Notes: generated from the letters alone by a model not told the origin. DNA of 51,496 nt from Candidatus Phocaeicola faecipullorum (GCA_018884025.1 JAHLFB010000067.1:1-51496); one strand, 5' to 3'; shown: positions 24,443 through 34,458, counted from the stretch's first letter. Program-made: numbers and translations.

Positions 24443-25219
24443 TTATAATATATTGAAATGTCTCAAAGCATTGATGATGCCGTTATCATCCACTGATGAC
24501 GTAATATAGTCTGCAGACGCCTTGACTGTATCAGATGCATTACCCATGGCAACACCAATTCCGGCATGTTCAAGCATGTTAATATCGTTTCCGCCATCGC
24601 CGAAAGCCATTGTTTCTTCAAGCTTTATGCCGTAATGCTTAATAACTTCGTCTATGCCGCGGCTTTTGCTTGTTCCTTTGTTTATGATGTCGGCAAATAG
24701 CGGGTGCCATCTCATCGTTTCGCAGTGGGTAAGTATCTTGCCGAAAATTTCTTCATCGGCTTCTGTAGGGAAGTAGCCCATTATCTGGAGAATATCTTTT
24801 CCGAGTGCTTCTTCTCCCGGTTTAACAGGAGGTATAGAAATCTCTATCAGTTTAGCTATGTCTTCCACAGCCTTATCCACTTTTGTGATAAACCATTGGT
24901 TGTCGTGTACAAAGACGAACGGATAGTCGTGGCTCTTAGTATATTCTACAACTCTTTCTATATCTTCGGCTGGTATCAGTCCCTTGTATATATCCTTATG
25001 GTCGGCAGTAAAGCAGTGGGCACCGTTCAGGGTTATATATCCGTCGAATTCAAGATCTTCAAGATTGTTTATAAGCAATTTCGGGCGTCCTGTAGCGATA
25101 AATACCTTTATACCTTTTTCTCTTAACTCTTTAAGTGCCTGTTTGGTTGATTCCGGTACTCTGTGTGTCTTGAATGAAACCAGTGTTCCGTCAATGTCGA
25201 AAAATATAGCTTTAATCAT
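24443..25219 (-). CDS. Cof-type HAD-IIB phosphatase
   Basis: The protein, started at the ATG at 25219 (MIKAIFFDIDGTLVSF), has 258 residues and the HAD motifs: DIDGT (nucleophile Asp, motif I), IATGRP (motif II), the LNGAHCF cap entrance, and late GDGGNDINML with VAMGNA (motifs III and IV). The Cof/YidA type IIB subclass acts on sugar phosphates and cofactor phosphates; the substrate cannot be told. A frame extension to 25243 adds eight unlikely residues. The 3' end abuts the hipT stop, without a terminator between them. Confidence 0.9.
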   Translation of the reverse strand: MIKAIFFDIDGTLVSFKTHRVPESTKQALKELREKGIKVFIATGRPKLLINNLEDLEFDGYITLNGAHCFTADHKDIYKGLIPAEDIERVVEYTKSHDYPFVFVHDNQWFITKVDKAVEDIAKLIEISIPPVKPGEEALGKDILQIMGYFPTEADEEIFGKILTHCETMRWHPLFADIINKGTSKSRGIDEVIKHYGIKLEETMAFGDGGNDINMLEHAGIGVAMGNASDTVKASADYITSSVDDNGIINALRHFNIL

Positions 25220-25319
25220 AATTGAGGTATATAATAATGTCATACAAATGTACGAAAAATATCGTCAATACAGTTTGATTTGTATCAATAAGTAATATGA
25301 AATAAAATATTTACATATT

Positions 25320-25353
25320 TTTGTAATATAATATTGGTAAAATTCTATATTTG
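25320..25353 (+). promoter_or_regulatory. proB promoter
   Basis: TTTG (25320-25323) and TATATTTG (25346-25353) are separated by 22 bp, close to the Bacteroidetes consensus, 31 bp before the proB ATG. Confidence 0.6.
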
Positions 25354-25384
25354 CGTCATTAATATATATGAAACCTGAAAATGT

Positions 25385-26467
25385 ATGGAATGTAAATACA
25401 AAAGAATAGCGGTAAAGATTGGCAGTAACGTGCTTACACGCAAGGATGGTACGCTCGATGTTACGCGAATGTCTGCATTGGTTGACCAGGTAGCAGAACT
25501 TCATAGGGCAGGAATTGAAATAGTGCTTGTATCATCGGGAGCGGTGGCTTCCGGACGCAGTGAGGTAAAGCCTTTGCGCAAGCTTGATAGTGTTGACAGC
25601 CGCCAGTTGTTCTCGGCTGTAGGACAGGCCAAGCTGATAAACAGATATTACGAACTTTTTCGCGAACATGGAATTACGGTAGGTCAGGTGCTTACAACCA
25701 AGGAAAGTTTCTCCACAAGGCGACATTATCTCAATCAGCGTAACTGTATGCAGGTGATGCTGGATAATGACGTTATTCCCATAGTGAATGAGAATGACAC
25801 TATCTCTGTTACGGAACTTATGTTTACCGATAATGATGAACTTTCAGGACTGATTGCAGCCATGATGGATGTACAGGCATTGGTTATTCTTAGCAATATC
25901 GACGGTATATATAATGGCGCTCCTTCACAGCCTGGAGTGACTGTTATCAGAGAAGTGGAACAGGGCAAGGACTTATCGGATTATATCAGTACCGAGAAAT
26001 CAGGATTCGGAAGGGGAGGTATGCTCACCAAAAGCAGCATTGCCCGCAAGGTGGCAGATGAGGGAATTACAGTATTTATAGCCAATGGAAAGAAAGACAA
26101 TATACTGATTGATTTGATTTCTAATCCTGAAGGAACAGTATGTACGAAGTTTGTTCCGGCCGAGAACGAAGTGTCCAGCATAAAGAAATGGATTGCCCAC
26201 AGTGACGGATTTTCAAAAGGTAAGATTGTTGTCAATCATAAAGCAGCCGACAAATTGCGTGGTGATAAGGCTGTAAGTCTTCTTCCAGTAGGAGTTATTG
26301 ATATTATTGGCGATTTTGAGAAGGATGATATAGTAACAATAGTAAATCCTGATGATGAAAAAATAGGTGTGGGAAGGGTAAGCATGTCATCGGCAGATGC
26401 GAAGTCGGTTATAGGTATTCATGGTAAACCTTATCTTGTACATTATGATTATTTATATTTAGAATAG
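25385..26467 (+). CDS. proB: Glutamate 5-kinase
   Basis: ProB phosphorylates glutamate, the first step of proline synthesis. The 360-residue protein has KIGSNVLTRKDG (11-22), VSSGAVASGR, VLTTKESF, NENDTISV, TDNDELSGLIA, LSNIDGIYN and GRGGMLTKS, the amino-acid kinase set. A C-terminal PUA domain (about 275-360) runs from KGKIVVNHKAADKLR to the end. The usual partner proA is not adjacent; after the stop the next gene is a XRE-cupin regulator. The gene has its own promoter. Confidence 0.95.
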   Translation: MECKYKRIAVKIGSNVLTRKDGTLDVTRMSALVDQVAELHRAGIEIVLVSSGAVASGRSEVKPLRKLDSVDSRQLFSAVGQAKLINRYYELFREHGITVGQVLTTKESFSTRRHYLNQRNCMQVMLDNDVIPIVNENDTISVTELMFTDNDELSGLIAAMMDVQALVILSNIDGIYNGAPSQPGVTVIREVEQGKDLSDYISTEKSGFGRGGMLTKSSIARKVADEGITVFIANGKKDNILIDLISNPEGTVCTKFVPAENEVSSIKKWIAHSDGFSKGKIVVNHKAADKLRGDKAVSLLPVGVIDIIGDFEKDDIVTIVNPDDEKIGVGRVSMSSADAKSVIGIHGKPYLVHYDYLYLE

Positions 26468-26491
26468 CTTTCATAATGTCATACTTTTTTG

Positions 26492-26499
26492 TATTTTTG
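26492..26499 (+). promoter_or_regulatory. -7 box of the XRE-cupin gene
   Basis: TATTTTTG matches TAnnTTTG and ends exactly at the G of the upstream GTG at 26499, so that GTG cannot be the start; the true start is the ATG at 26520. Confidence 0.6.
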
Positions 26500-26519
26500 T
26501 GGCAAATAATTTAACAACT

Positions 26520-27077
26520 ATGGATGAACAGATAAAACAAATAGCAATGCGCCTACAGGGATTGCGCGATGCTCTAGACCTGACAGTGGAGCAGGTTGCA
26601 GAACAAATTGGAGTGACTCCGGAACAGTACATAGCTATGGAAAGTGGCGAAACAGATCTTTCTGTGAGTACTCTCCAGAAGATTTCAACCCAGTTTGGTG
26701 TTTCATTGGATGAGCTTATGTTCGGAGAGGAACCTCATATGCGTTCATATTTTCTTACACGCAGAGGAACGGGTATTTCTGTAGAAAGAACAAAAGCATA
26801 TAAATATGAATCATTGGCTTCCGGATTTAAAAACAGGATTGCAGATCCGTTTATTGTGACAGTAGAGCCAAAACCGGAAACTACACCTATATATTTTAAT
26901 ACTCATTCGGGACAGGAATTCAATATGGTGATTGAAGGACGTCTGTTACTTAATATCAATGGTAAGGAACTCATACTCAATCCAGGTGACAGCCTGTATT
27001 TCGATTCGTCTCTGCCTCACGGAATGAAGGCACTTGATGGTAATAACGTGAGATTTTTAGCTATAGTAATGCAATAA
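26520..27077 (+). CDS. XRE-cupin transcriptional regulator
   Basis: The 185-residue protein (start at 26520, MDEQIKQIAMRLQG) has a N-terminal HTH (about 1-60: LRDALDLTVEQVAEQIGVTPEQYIAMESGETDLSVSTLQKIS), a linker, and a C-terminal cupin (about 110-185) with HSGQEFNMVIEGRLLLNINGKELILNPGDSLYFDSSLPHGMKA. The His/Glu pattern of the cupin can bind metal or a small ligand. It lies 14 bp before the acyl-CoA synthetase gene and probably regulates it, with the cupin sensing a substrate or product. Confidence 0.88.
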   Translation: MDEQIKQIAMRLQGLRDALDLTVEQVAEQIGVTPEQYIAMESGETDLSVSTLQKISTQFGVSLDELMFGEEPHMRSYFLTRRGTGISVERTKAYKYESLASGFKNRIADPFIVTVEPKPETTPIYFNTHSGQEFNMVIEGRLLLNINGKELILNPGDSLYFDSSLPHGMKALDGNNVRFLAIVMQ

Positions 27078-27091
27078 TCAGAAACAACAAT

Positions 27092-28747
27092 ATGTTAGAG
27101 AGATTTGTAAAACAAACACATTTTACCTCGCAGGAGGATTTTATAAAAAACTTCAAGATTGAAGTTCCTGAAAACTTCAATTTCGGTTACGATGTCGTAG
27201 ATGCATGGGCGGCAGAGGAACCGGACAAGGAAGCAATCTTATGGACAAATGATAAGGGTGCTTGTATTCATTTTTCGTATGCCGATCTTAAGAAATATAC
27301 AGACCAGACAGCATCTTATTTCCAGAGCCTGGGTATAGGACATGGCGACAAAGTTATGCTTATACTGAAACGCCGTTATGAATTCTGGTATTCCATTATT
27401 GCTCTTCACAAGCTAGGCGCTGTTGTAATACCAGCAACACATCTTCTTACAAAGAAAGACATCGTTTACCGCTGTAATGCCGCATCTATCAAGATGATTG
27501 TCATGGCGGGTGAAGAAGTGATTACAAAGCATGTGATAGATGCTATGCCAGATTCTCCTACAGTAGAGAAACTCGTGAGCATAGGTCCTGATATTCCTGA
27601 AGGTTTCCTTGATTTCCATAAGGGAATAGATAATGCGGCTCCTTTTGTACGTCCTGAGCATGTAAATACCAATGACGATATATCATTGATGTACTTCACA
27701 TCCGGAACTACAGGCGAACCGAAGATGGTGGCACATGACTTTACTTATCCGTTGGGACACATCGTTACAGGAAGTTTTTGGCACAATTTGCATAGAGACA
27801 GCCTGCATCTTACAATTGCCGATACCGGATGGGGTAAAGCTGTTTGGGGAAAATTGTACGGACAGATGATAGCCGGTGCAACCGTTTTCGTATATGACCA
27901 TGAGAAGTTTACTCCTGCAGATATCCTTCAGAAGATACACGACTATCATATCACATCTCTTTGTGCGCCTCCTACAATATACCGTTTTCTTATCCGTGAA
28001 GACCTGTCCAAGTACGATCTTTCATCATTGGAATACTGTACCACTGCCGGCGAGGCTTTGAACTACTCTGTTTATGAAACGTTCCTCAAGATAACAGGAA
28101 TACGTCTGATGGAAGGTTTCGGACAGACAGAAACTACACTGACGCTTGCCACATTCCCATGGATGGAACCAAAACCTGGAAGTATGGGTGTACCTAATCC
28201 ACAGTATGAGATAGACCTTATCAAACCTGATGGACGCAGTGCTGAAGATGGCGAGCAGGGACAGATTGTGGTTCGTACAAACCATGGCAAGCCATTAGGA
28301 TTGTTCAAAGAGTATTATCGTGCTCCTGAACTAACAAAAGAGGCATGGCATGACGGAGTTTATTACACTGGCGACGTGGCATGGCGTGATGAAGACGGAT
28401 ATTACTGGTTTGTTGGCCGTGCTGATGATGTAATCAAGAGTTCCGGTTACCGTATAGGTCCGTTTGAAGTGGAAAGCGCGTTGATGACACACCCGGCAGT
28501 GGTTGAATGTGCCATAACAGGTGTTCCTGACGAAATCCGCGGACAGGTAGTTAAGGCCACAATTATCCTTGCCAAGGATTATAAGGATAAAGCTGGCGAT
28601 GCTTTGATTAAGGAACTTCAGGACCACGTGAAGCGTGTTACAGCTCCATACAAATATCCTCGTGTGATAGAGTTTGTGGATGAGCTTCCTAAGACTATCA
28701 GCGGAAAAATACGCCGTGTGGAAATCCGTCAGAAAGATAACAAATAA
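27092..28747 (+). CDS. AMP-dependent acyl-CoA synthetase/ligase
   Basis: The 551-residue protein is an adenylate-forming enzyme of the medium-chain acyl-CoA synthetase-like group: P-loop YFTSGTTGEPKM (about 203-214), TTAGEAL, GFGQTETT, GDVAWRDEDGYYWFVGRADDVIKSSG (A8 hinge region) and the catalytic Lys in PKTISGKIRR near the C-terminus. It joins a carboxylic acid to CoA via an acyl-AMP. The exact acid is unknown. It is transcribed with the XRE-cupin regulator just upstream and ends before a terminator that also serves der. Confidence 0.9.
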   Translation: MLERFVKQTHFTSQEDFIKNFKIEVPENFNFGYDVVDAWAAEEPDKEAILWTNDKGACIHFSYADLKKYTDQTASYFQSLGIGHGDKVMLILKRRYEFWYSIIALHKLGAVVIPATHLLTKKDIVYRCNAASIKMIVMAGEEVITKHVIDAMPDSPTVEKLVSIGPDIPEGFLDFHKGIDNAAPFVRPEHVNTNDDISLMYFTSGTTGEPKMVAHDFTYPLGHIVTGSFWHNLHRDSLHLTIADTGWGKAVWGKLYGQMIAGATVFVYDHEKFTPADILQKIHDYHITSLCAPPTIYRFLIREDLSKYDLSSLEYCTTAGEALNYSVYETFLKITGIRLMEGFGQTETTLTLATFPWMEPKPGSMGVPNPQYEIDLIKPDGRSAEDGEQGQIVVRTNHGKPLGLFKEYYRAPELTKEAWHDGVYYTGDVAWRDEDGYYWFVGRADDVIKSSGYRIGPFEVESALMTHPAVVECAITGVPDEIRGQVVKATIILAKDYKDKAGDALIKELQDHVKRVTAPYKYPRVIEFVDELPKTISGKIRRVEIRQKDNK

Positions 28748-28765
28748 CAGTTGTTTATAGATAAG

Positions 28766-28800
28766 AAAATCCCCAAGGTTTATGTAACCCTGGGGATTTT
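28766..28800. terminator. Bidirectional terminator between the synthetase gene and der
   Basis: AAAATCCCCAAGGTT and AACCCTGGGGATTTT form a 15-bp stem with a TATGT loop. A-runs and T-runs lie on both sides, and it separates two convergent genes. Confidence 0.9.
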
Positions 28801-28810
28801 TATTTATGTC

Positions 28811-30124
28811 TTATTTCTGTCTTATAAAGATATTGATAGGAGTACCACATAGATTCCAGCGTTCCCTAATCTTGTTTTCCAGGAAACGTTTGTACGGTTC
28901 TTTTACATACTGAGGTAAGTTCGCAAAGAATACAAACGACGGTATCTGTGTATTAGGTAATTGCGTGATGTACTTAATCTTTATATATTTTCCCTTGTTT
29001 GATGGTGGCGGGTATGCTTCTATAAGAGGTAACAACTCTTCGTTGAGGCGGGCTGTAGGTATTTTTGTCGTTTTAGCCTTGTAAACCTCTTTTGCTGTTT
29101 CCAGCACTTTAAGAATACGCTGTTTGGTCAAGGCAGACGCAAAAATTATAGGGAAGTCTGTGAAAGGTGCAAATCTGTTGCGTATGGCATCTTCGTAATT
29201 CTTCATCACCTTTACAGTCTTTTCTTCTATCAGGTCCCATTTGTTTACTACGACCACCAATCCTTTCTGGTTTCGTTGTATAAGGCTGAAAATATTCAGG
29301 TCTTGGCCTTCTATGCCCCTTGTAGCATCAAGCATCAGGATACATACGTCTGAGTTCTCTATTGCTCGGATAGAACGTATTACTGAATAATACTCCAGAT
29401 CTTCGCTTATCTTGTTTTTCTTTCTTATTCCGGCTGTGTCAACCAGATAGAAGTCAAAACCAAACTTGTCGTATCTTGTATATATTGAATCGCGTGTTGT
29501 TCCGGCAATTTCTGTTACTATGTTTCTTTCTTCTCCTATAAATGCGTTTATGATTGAAGATTTTCCCGCGTTAGGTCTTCCAACCACTGCAAATCTTGGG
29601 ATTTCTTCTTCAAATGTTTCGTCGGCATCTTTTTTGAATTTTGAAACTATGAGGTCCAGCAAATCGCCTGTTCCGCTTCCGCTGAGTGCGGAGATACAAT
29701 ACGGATCGCCAAGTCCCAAAGAGTAGAACTCGGCTGCGTTATATTGCAATTCGTTATTGTCGGTCTTGTTGGCAACCATTATGACTGGCTTTTTTGAGCG
29801 TCTCAATATTTTTGAAACCTCCATGTCCAAGTCGGTTACTCCATTCATGACATCCACAAGGAACAATATTACATCAGCTTCATCCACTGCCAGAAGAACC
29901 TGTTTGCGGATTTCTTCTTCAAATATATCATCAGAGTTTACTACCCATCCTCCGGTATCAACCACAGAGAATTCTTTGCCCAGCCATTCAGATTTACCAT
30001 ATTGGCGGTCGCGGGTTGTGCCGGCCTGTTCGTTTACTATGGCCTGACGTGTCTTGGTAAGACGGTTAAAAAGTGTTGACTTTCCTACATTAGGACGTCC
30101 AACGATAGCGACTAAATTTCCCAT
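28811..30124 (-). CDS. der: Ribosome-associated GTPase Der (EngA)
   Basis: Der is a tandem GTPase for 50S ribosome assembly. The 437-residue protein has two G domains: the first with [10 protein letters not shown] (8-17), DTGGW and NKTD, the second with [10 protein letters not shown] (about 182), DTAGIRKK and NKWD. A KH-like C-terminal domain follows (from about 350, [10 protein letters not shown] to NIFIRQK). It is 34 bp downstream of era in the minus-strand cluster yceD-rpmF-fabH-era-der. The order is typical of Bacteroidetes. Confidence 0.97.
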   Translation of the reverse strand: MGNLVAIVGRPNVGKSTLFNRLTKTRQAIVNEQAGTTRDRQYGKSEWLGKEFSVVDTGGWVVNSDDIFEEEIRKQVLLAVDEADVILFLVDVMNGVTDLDMEVSKILRRSKKPVIMVANKTDNNELQYNAAEFYSLGLGDPYCISALSGSGTGDLLDLIVSKFKKDADETFEEEIPRFAVVGRPNAGKSSIINAFIGEERNIVTEIAGTTRDSIYTRYDKFGFDFYLVDTAGIRKKNKISEDLEYYSVIRSIRAIENSDVCILMLDATRGIEGQDLNIFSLIQRNQKGLVVVVNKWDLIEEKTVKVMKNYEDAIRNRFAPFTDFPIIFASALTKQRILKVLETAKEVYKAKTTKIPTARLNEELLPLIEAYPPPSNKGKYIKIKYITQLPNTQIPSFVFFANLPQYVKEPYKRFLENKIRERWNLCGTPINIFIRQK

Positions 30125-30158
30125 ATTTATTATTGTTTACGGCTGTCCCAGCCGGTGA

Positions 30159-31040
30159 TTAATCTAATTGATAACCAAAATTCTTTAACTCCTTATCAGA
30201 GCTTCTCCAGTCCTTGTCCACTTTTACGAATGTCTCCAGATAGATTGATTTTCCGAAGAAGTGTTCAAGAGTTTTTCTGGATTCAGTGGCTACTTTCTTT
30301 AAAGCCTTGCCCTGGTGTCCTATGATAATACCTTTTTGTGAGTCGCGCTCAACATAGATTACCGCATTGATGTGGATACTCTTGGCATCCTCCTTGAACT
30401 TTTCGACAACTACTTCTACCGAGTAAGGTATTTCCTTGTCATAATACAAAAGTATTTTCTCTCTTATTATTTCTGTTACAAAGAAACGTGCCGGTTTGTC
30501 AGTCCACTGGTCTTTGTCGAAATACGGAGGCGAATCCGGAATAAGTTCCTTGATTCGTTTCATTACCACATCAGTGTTGAATTTGGCTTTTGCCGATATT
30601 GGGATAATTTCGGCATCCGGTAACATTTCGTGCCATTCTTCTACCAGTTTAATCAATAAATCCTGATTTATAAGATCTATTTTGTTGATTAGCAATAGTA
30701 CTGGCACCTTAATGTTGCGCACTTTTTCCATGAAATCGGAGTTCTTGTCCGGTTTCTCTACCGTATCTGTAACATATAGCAGCACATCAGCGTCAACCAA
30801 TGCCGATTGTGAGAAGTTCAGCATCGACTCCTGAAGTTTGTAGTTAGGTTTTAACACCCCCGGTGTGTCAGAAAATACAATCTGCATGTCCTCCGTATTC
30901 AGTATTCCCATAATACGGTGGCGTGTTGTCTGGGCTTTGAATGTTGCTATGGAAATTCTTTCTCCCACAAGCAAATTCATCAAAGTTGATTTACCCACAT
31001 TGGGGTTACCGACTATATTTACAAATCCGGCTTTATGCAT
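30159..31040 (-). CDS. era: GTPase Era
   Basis: Era binds the 3' end of 16S rRNA and is needed for 30S maturation. The 293-residue protein has [12 protein letters not shown] (11-22), the switch FKAQTTRHRIMGI, DTPGV and NKID, followed by the C-terminal KH domain with GIIIGHQGKALKKVATESR. The gene follows fabH after a hairpin terminator (31065-31098), so it may have its own weak promoter or rely on readthrough. Confidence 0.96.
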   Translation of the reverse strand: MHKAGFVNIVGNPNVGKSTLMNLLVGERISIATFKAQTTRHRIMGILNTEDMQIVFSDTPGVLKPNYKLQESMLNFSQSALVDADVLLYVTDTVEKPDKNSDFMEKVRNIKVPVLLLINKIDLINQDLLIKLVEEWHEMLPDAEIIPISAKAKFNTDVVMKRIKELIPDSPPYFDKDQWTDKPARFFVTEIIREKILLYYDKEIPYSVEVVVEKFKEDAKSIHINAVIYVERDSQKGIIIGHQGKALKKVATESRKTLEHFFGKSIYLETFVKVDKDWRSSDKELKNFGYQLD

Positions 31041-31064
31041 AATTAAAATTTATGTTGTGAATAC

Positions 31065-31098
31065 AAAAAAACGCATCTGTCCGGGATGCGTTTTTTTT
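31065..31098 (-). terminator. Hairpin between fabH and era
   Basis: ACGCATC (31071-31077) and GATGCGT (31085-31091) pair around TGTCCGG, with A-runs and T-runs flanking. It lies inside the co-directional cluster and would reduce era-der transcription from upstream. Confidence 0.8.
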
Positions 31099-31121
31099 GT
31101 ATATTTGTTTGTATTCAAATA

Positions 31122-32123
31122 TTACTTATTTCCGTCATATCCCCACTTAACATAAGCTGCTCCCCAAGTAAATCCGGCACCGAATGCTGTGAAGATTATG
31201 TTGTCTCCTTTTTTCAGCTGTTTCTCGTAATCCCACAAGCACAGAGGCAATGTTCCCGCACTTGTGTTACCGTAACGTTGGATGTTGAGCATTACTTTCT
31301 CTATAGGAACATTAAGTCTTGAAGCTACAGCGTCGATAATTCTGAGATTAGCCTGATGAGGTACAATCCAATCTATATTGTCTTTGTCAAGACCGTTTCT
31401 CATTGCTATCTGTTCTGTAACGTCTGACATGTTTGATACTGCGTATTTGAAAACGGTTCTTCCTTCCTGATACAGATAGTGCATTTTATTGTCTATTGTA
31501 AAATATGAAGGAGGGCAAACCGAGCCTCCGGCTTTCATATGGAGGAACGGCAGGCCTTTGCCGTCTGTACGAAGTATGGAATCCATAATCCCATAGTCTT
31601 CTGTAGTTGCTTCTACCATGCAGGCCGCGGCACCGTCTCCGAAAATAGGGCATGTGGCGCGGTCTGAATAGTTGACCATTGACGACATCTTGTCGGCTCC
31701 GACTATTATGATTTTTTTGTGTCTTCCGGACTGTATCATGCTTGCTGCCGTCTCCATGGCGTACAGGAAACCGCTACATGCAGCCTGAAGATCGAATGCA
31801 TAGGCATTTTTAAGTCCCAACTTATCGCATAAAATAGATGCAGTAGAAGGGAAGTGATAGTCAGGAGTAGTTGTCGCTACTATTACGCAATCTATAGAAT
31901 CTGGATCCGAATTAGTTTTCTGCATTAATTGCTTGGCTGCCTTACGTGCCATGTATGATGTTCCCAAACCTTCTTCATTAAGAATGCGCCGTTCTTTTAC
32001 GCCGATACGTGTCATTATCCATTCGTCGTTTGTATCGACCATTCTTGATAATTCTTCGTTTGTAAGAACGTAGTCAGGGACGTAGCCCCCGACTCCTGTA
32101 ATTACTGCATTAATTTTTTCCAT
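31122..32123 (-). CDS. fabH: 3-oxoacyl-[ACP] synthase III
   Basis: FabH starts fatty acid synthesis by condensing acetyl-CoA (or a branched acyl-CoA) with malonyl-ACP. The protein (333 residues from the second Met) has the catalytic Cys in [12 protein letters not shown], His in [10 protein letters not shown] and Asn in [11 protein letters not shown], the Cys-His-Asn triad of KASIII. I prefer the second of the two adjacent ATGs; the choice changes only one residue. It sits between rpmF and era with terminators on both sides. Confidence 0.95.
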   Translation of the reverse strand: MEKINAVITGVGGYVPDYVLTNEELSRMVDTNDEWIMTRIGVKERRILNEEGLGTSYMARKAAKQLMQKTNSDPDSIDCVIVATTTPDYHFPSTASILCDKLGLKNAYAFDLQAACSGFLYAMETAASMIQSGRHKKIIIVGADKMSSMVNYSDRATCPIFGDGAAACMVEATTEDYGIMDSILRTDGKGLPFLHMKAGGSVCPPSYFTIDNKMHYLYQEGRTVFKYAVSNMSDVTEQIAMRNGLDKDNIDWIVPHQANLRIIDAVASRLNVPIEKVMLNIQRYGNTSAGTLPLCLWDYEKQLKKGDNIIFTAFGAGFTWGAAYVKWGYDGNK

Positions 32124-32151
32124 CACTACGAATTTTAGTTTTAATCCTAAA

Positions 32152-32189
32152 AAATAAAGCCGAAGAGCCGAAGCCCTCCGGCTTTATTT
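32152..32189 (-). terminator. Terminator between rpmF and fabH
   Basis: AATAAAGCCG (32153-32162) pairs with CGGCTTTATT (32179-32188) around a purine-rich loop, with T-rich sequence following on the minus strand. Confidence 0.75.
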
Positions 32190-32227
32190 CTCAAGAACAT
32201 AAACTGTCCATGATAAAACTCTGCTTA

Positions 32228-32413
32228 TTATAGAGCAGCTTCTTTTTCGATTGCTAATTTACCTCTGTAGTAGCCGCAAGCTCCACATACTGTGTGATAC
32301 ACATGCCATTCGCCGCAGTTTGGGCAAATAGCCAAAGTAGGAGCAACTGCTTTATCATGAGTTCTTCTCTTAGCAGTTCTCGTTTTTGATTGTCTTCTTT
32401 TAGGATGTGCCAT
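32228..32413 (-). CDS. rpmF: 50S ribosomal protein L32
   Basis: A 61-residue basic protein starting MAHPKRRQSKTRTAKRRTHDKA, with CPNC (31-34) and CGAC (48-51) zinc ligands, so it is the C+ zinc-binding form of L32. It lies 17 bp after the yceD gene, the usual partner, and is followed by a terminator. Confidence 0.97.
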   Translation of the reverse strand: MAHPKRRQSKTRTAKRRTHDKAVAPTLAICPNCGEWHVYHTVCGACGYYRGKLAIEKEAAL

Positions 32414-32429
32414 TTTACTAAAACTTTAT

Positions 32430-32984
32430 TTAATTATTATTTAATATTTTCTTCAGTGCGTTCCAACGAGGGTCAGTCTCTTTTTCTTCCTCTTCTACAA
32501 ACTCATCATCGCTTCCTTCCTCGTTGCCGTTTTCATATCTCATTAAACCGTTAAGTTTCTCCTGCATCTGTTCGTTACACTCTCCTTCTTCGTGCACTAT
32601 CCTGTATGGGAGACTAAGATATGCAAACTCATATATGTACCAGGCAACATTTATTATGCCTTCGGCTTCAGGGATTACCAGTATTTCTTCCTCGTCGGAA
32701 AATTCGGCTCCCAGTTTTACTTTTAAAACATTGTCGGTGTCAACGCTCACCTCCACTTCGTCGAGACATCTGTCGCATATACCTATAACAACCCCCTCGA
32801 TATGAAAGTTCAACTCATATGCGCTTATACCTTTCTTTACGGTTAAAGAAACATCGAGTTTCCCTTTTTCTATTCCGGGCGCCTCTATCAATTTAAAGAA
32901 ATCATCATCCACTTTATATTTATAACTGGCGGATGTTTCTCGCATATTCTTTAAATCTATATTGTATAATTCTATCCTTTCCAA
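32430..32984 (-). CDS. YceD/DUF177 family protein
   Basis: The 184-residue protein has the conserved GICDRCLDEVEVSVD segment (Cys-x-x-Cys) and a DPRWNALKKIL-type C-terminus, with an acidic stretch before it, as in DUF177/YceD proteins encoded upstream of rpmF. YceD family members are linked to 23S rRNA processing or accumulation in other bacteria; here this rests on family and context. A good -7 box (33011-33018) lies upstream. Confidence 0.88.
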   Translation of the reverse strand: MERIELYNIDLKNMRETSASYKYKVDDDFFKLIEAPGIEKGKLDVSLTVKKGISAYELNFHIEGVVIGICDRCLDEVEVSVDTDNVLKVKLGAEFSDEEEILVIPEAEGIINVAWYIYEFAYLSLPYRIVHEEGECNEQMQEKLNGLMRYENGNEEGSDDEFVEEEEKETDPRWNALKKILNNN

Positions 32985-33010
32985 GTCTCAACACTATATA
33001 AATCGGGCGA

Positions 33011-33018
33011 CAAAGTTA
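33011..33018 (-). promoter_or_regulatory. -7 box of yceD-rpmF
   Basis: TAACTTTG on the minus strand, 27 bp before the start codon, matches TAnnTTTG. The spacer from 33019 to 33216 holds only A/T-rich sequence. Confidence 0.6.
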
Positions 33019-33216
33019 CAAATAATAATTCATTATTTCTAATGTTTCACATTTTTATTTTATTAAAAAATCATTTTGGACTTGCATTCCCTGTTTCACT
33101 GTTAAAATACTGATACTTATTGTAGCGTATTACATTAATATTAAACCGGAGACTTAAACGAATGGTATATATTAAAAAAATCATACAATTAGTAATGTGA
33201 TATGATAAATATTGAT

Positions 33217-33224
33217 TAAATTTG
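33217..33224 (+). promoter_or_regulatory. -7 box of the nagA pair
   Basis: TAAATTTG matches TAnnTTTG and lies 43 bp before the first nagA ATG. Confidence 0.6.
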
Positions 33225-33266
33225 CGGCATATAAGAAAATAAATAAGAAACTAATCACTATATATT

Positions 33267-34433
33267 ATGTTAACCCAAATAATTAATGCTCGTATTTTAA
33301 CGCCACAAGGTTGGCTTAAAGACGGTTCTGTAATTATAAGCGACAATAAGATTCTTGAGGTTACCAATTGTGATCTTGCCATTTTTGGAGCGAAACTGAT
33401 TGATGCCAAAGGTATGTATATAGTACCGGGCGGAGTTGAAATTCATGTTCACGGTGGTGGCGGAAGAGATTTTATGGAAGGTTCTGAGGATGCATTCAGA
33501 ACAGCTATAAAGGCTCATATGCAACATGGTACTACAAGTATTTTCCCTACTCTTTCATCTTCTACAATTCCAATGATACGTGCAGCTGCTGCAACCACTG
33601 AAAAGTTGATGCAGGAAAAGAACAGTCCTGTTCTTGGTTTGCACCTTGAAGGTCACTATTTCAATATGAAAATGGCAGGTGGACAGATGCCTGAAAATAT
33701 AAAGAATCCTGATCCTGAGGAATATATCCCTTTGCTTGAAGAAACAAACTGCATTAAACGTTGGGATGCCGCACCTGAACTTCCGGGTGCAATGCAATTT
33801 GCGAAATATATTACTTCTAAGGGTATTCTGGCGGCTGTTGGACATACTCAGGCCGAATACGAAGATATTCTGACTGGTTATGAGGCCGGATATACACACG
33901 CTACACATTTCTATAATGCAATGCCAGGTTTCCACAAGCGCAGGGAGTACAAATATGAAGGTACCGTAGAAAGTATATACCTTATAGATGATATGACAGT
34001 AGAGGTTGTTGCCGACGGTATTCATGTGCCTCCGACAATTCTTCGCCTTGTTCACAAGATAAAGGGTGTGGAAAGAACAGCGTTGATTACTGACGCATTG
34101 GCATGTGCTGCAAGTGACAGTAAAGAGGCGTTCGACCCTCGTGTTATAATAGAAGACGGAGTATGTAAGTTGGCCGACCGTTCCGCTCTTGCCGGAAGTA
34201 TTGCTACAATGGACCGCCTGATACAGACAATGGTTCAGAAAGCCGAGATACCTTTGGAAGATACGATGAGGATGGTATCTGAGACACCGGCCAGAATAAT
34301 GGGTGTATTGGATAGAAAAGGTACTTTGGAAAGAGGAAAGGACGCTGATATCCTTGCTTTGGACAGAGATCTTAACGTACGTGCTGTATGGTCTATGGGA
34401 GAATTGGTGGAAGGTACCAATAAATTATTCTGA
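33267..34433 (+). CDS. nagA: N-acetylglucosamine-6-phosphate deacetylase, copy 1
   Basis: NagA removes the acetyl group of GlcNAc-6-phosphate. The 388-residue amidohydrolase has the entry motif EIHVHGGGGRDF (about 58-69), LHLEGHYFN (metal Glu region, 130-138), VGHTQAEY, THFYNAMPGFHKRREY and the late acid TDALA. All usual positions are kept, except that the segment normally ending EGP has His instead of Pro (EGHYFN). It is followed after 25 bp by a second nagA that is visibly related along its whole length, a tandem duplication. Confidence 0.93.
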   Translation: MLTQIINARILTPQGWLKDGSVIISDNKILEVTNCDLAIFGAKLIDAKGMYIVPGGVEIHVHGGGGRDFMEGSEDAFRTAIKAHMQHGTTSIFPTLSSSTIPMIRAAAATTEKLMQEKNSPVLGLHLEGHYFNMKMAGGQMPENIKNPDPEEYIPLLEETNCIKRWDAAPELPGAMQFAKYITSKGILAAVGHTQAEYEDILTGYEAGYTHATHFYNAMPGFHKRREYKYEGTVESIYLIDDMTVEVVADGIHVPPTILRLVHKIKGVERTALITDALACAASDSKEAFDPRVIIEDGVCKLADRSALAGSIATMDRLIQTMVQKAEIPLEDTMRMVSETPARIMGVLDRKGTLERGKDADILALDRDLNVRAVWSMGELVEGTNKLF

Positions 34434-34458
34434 TTAAAATAATAAAATCATAAGAATT

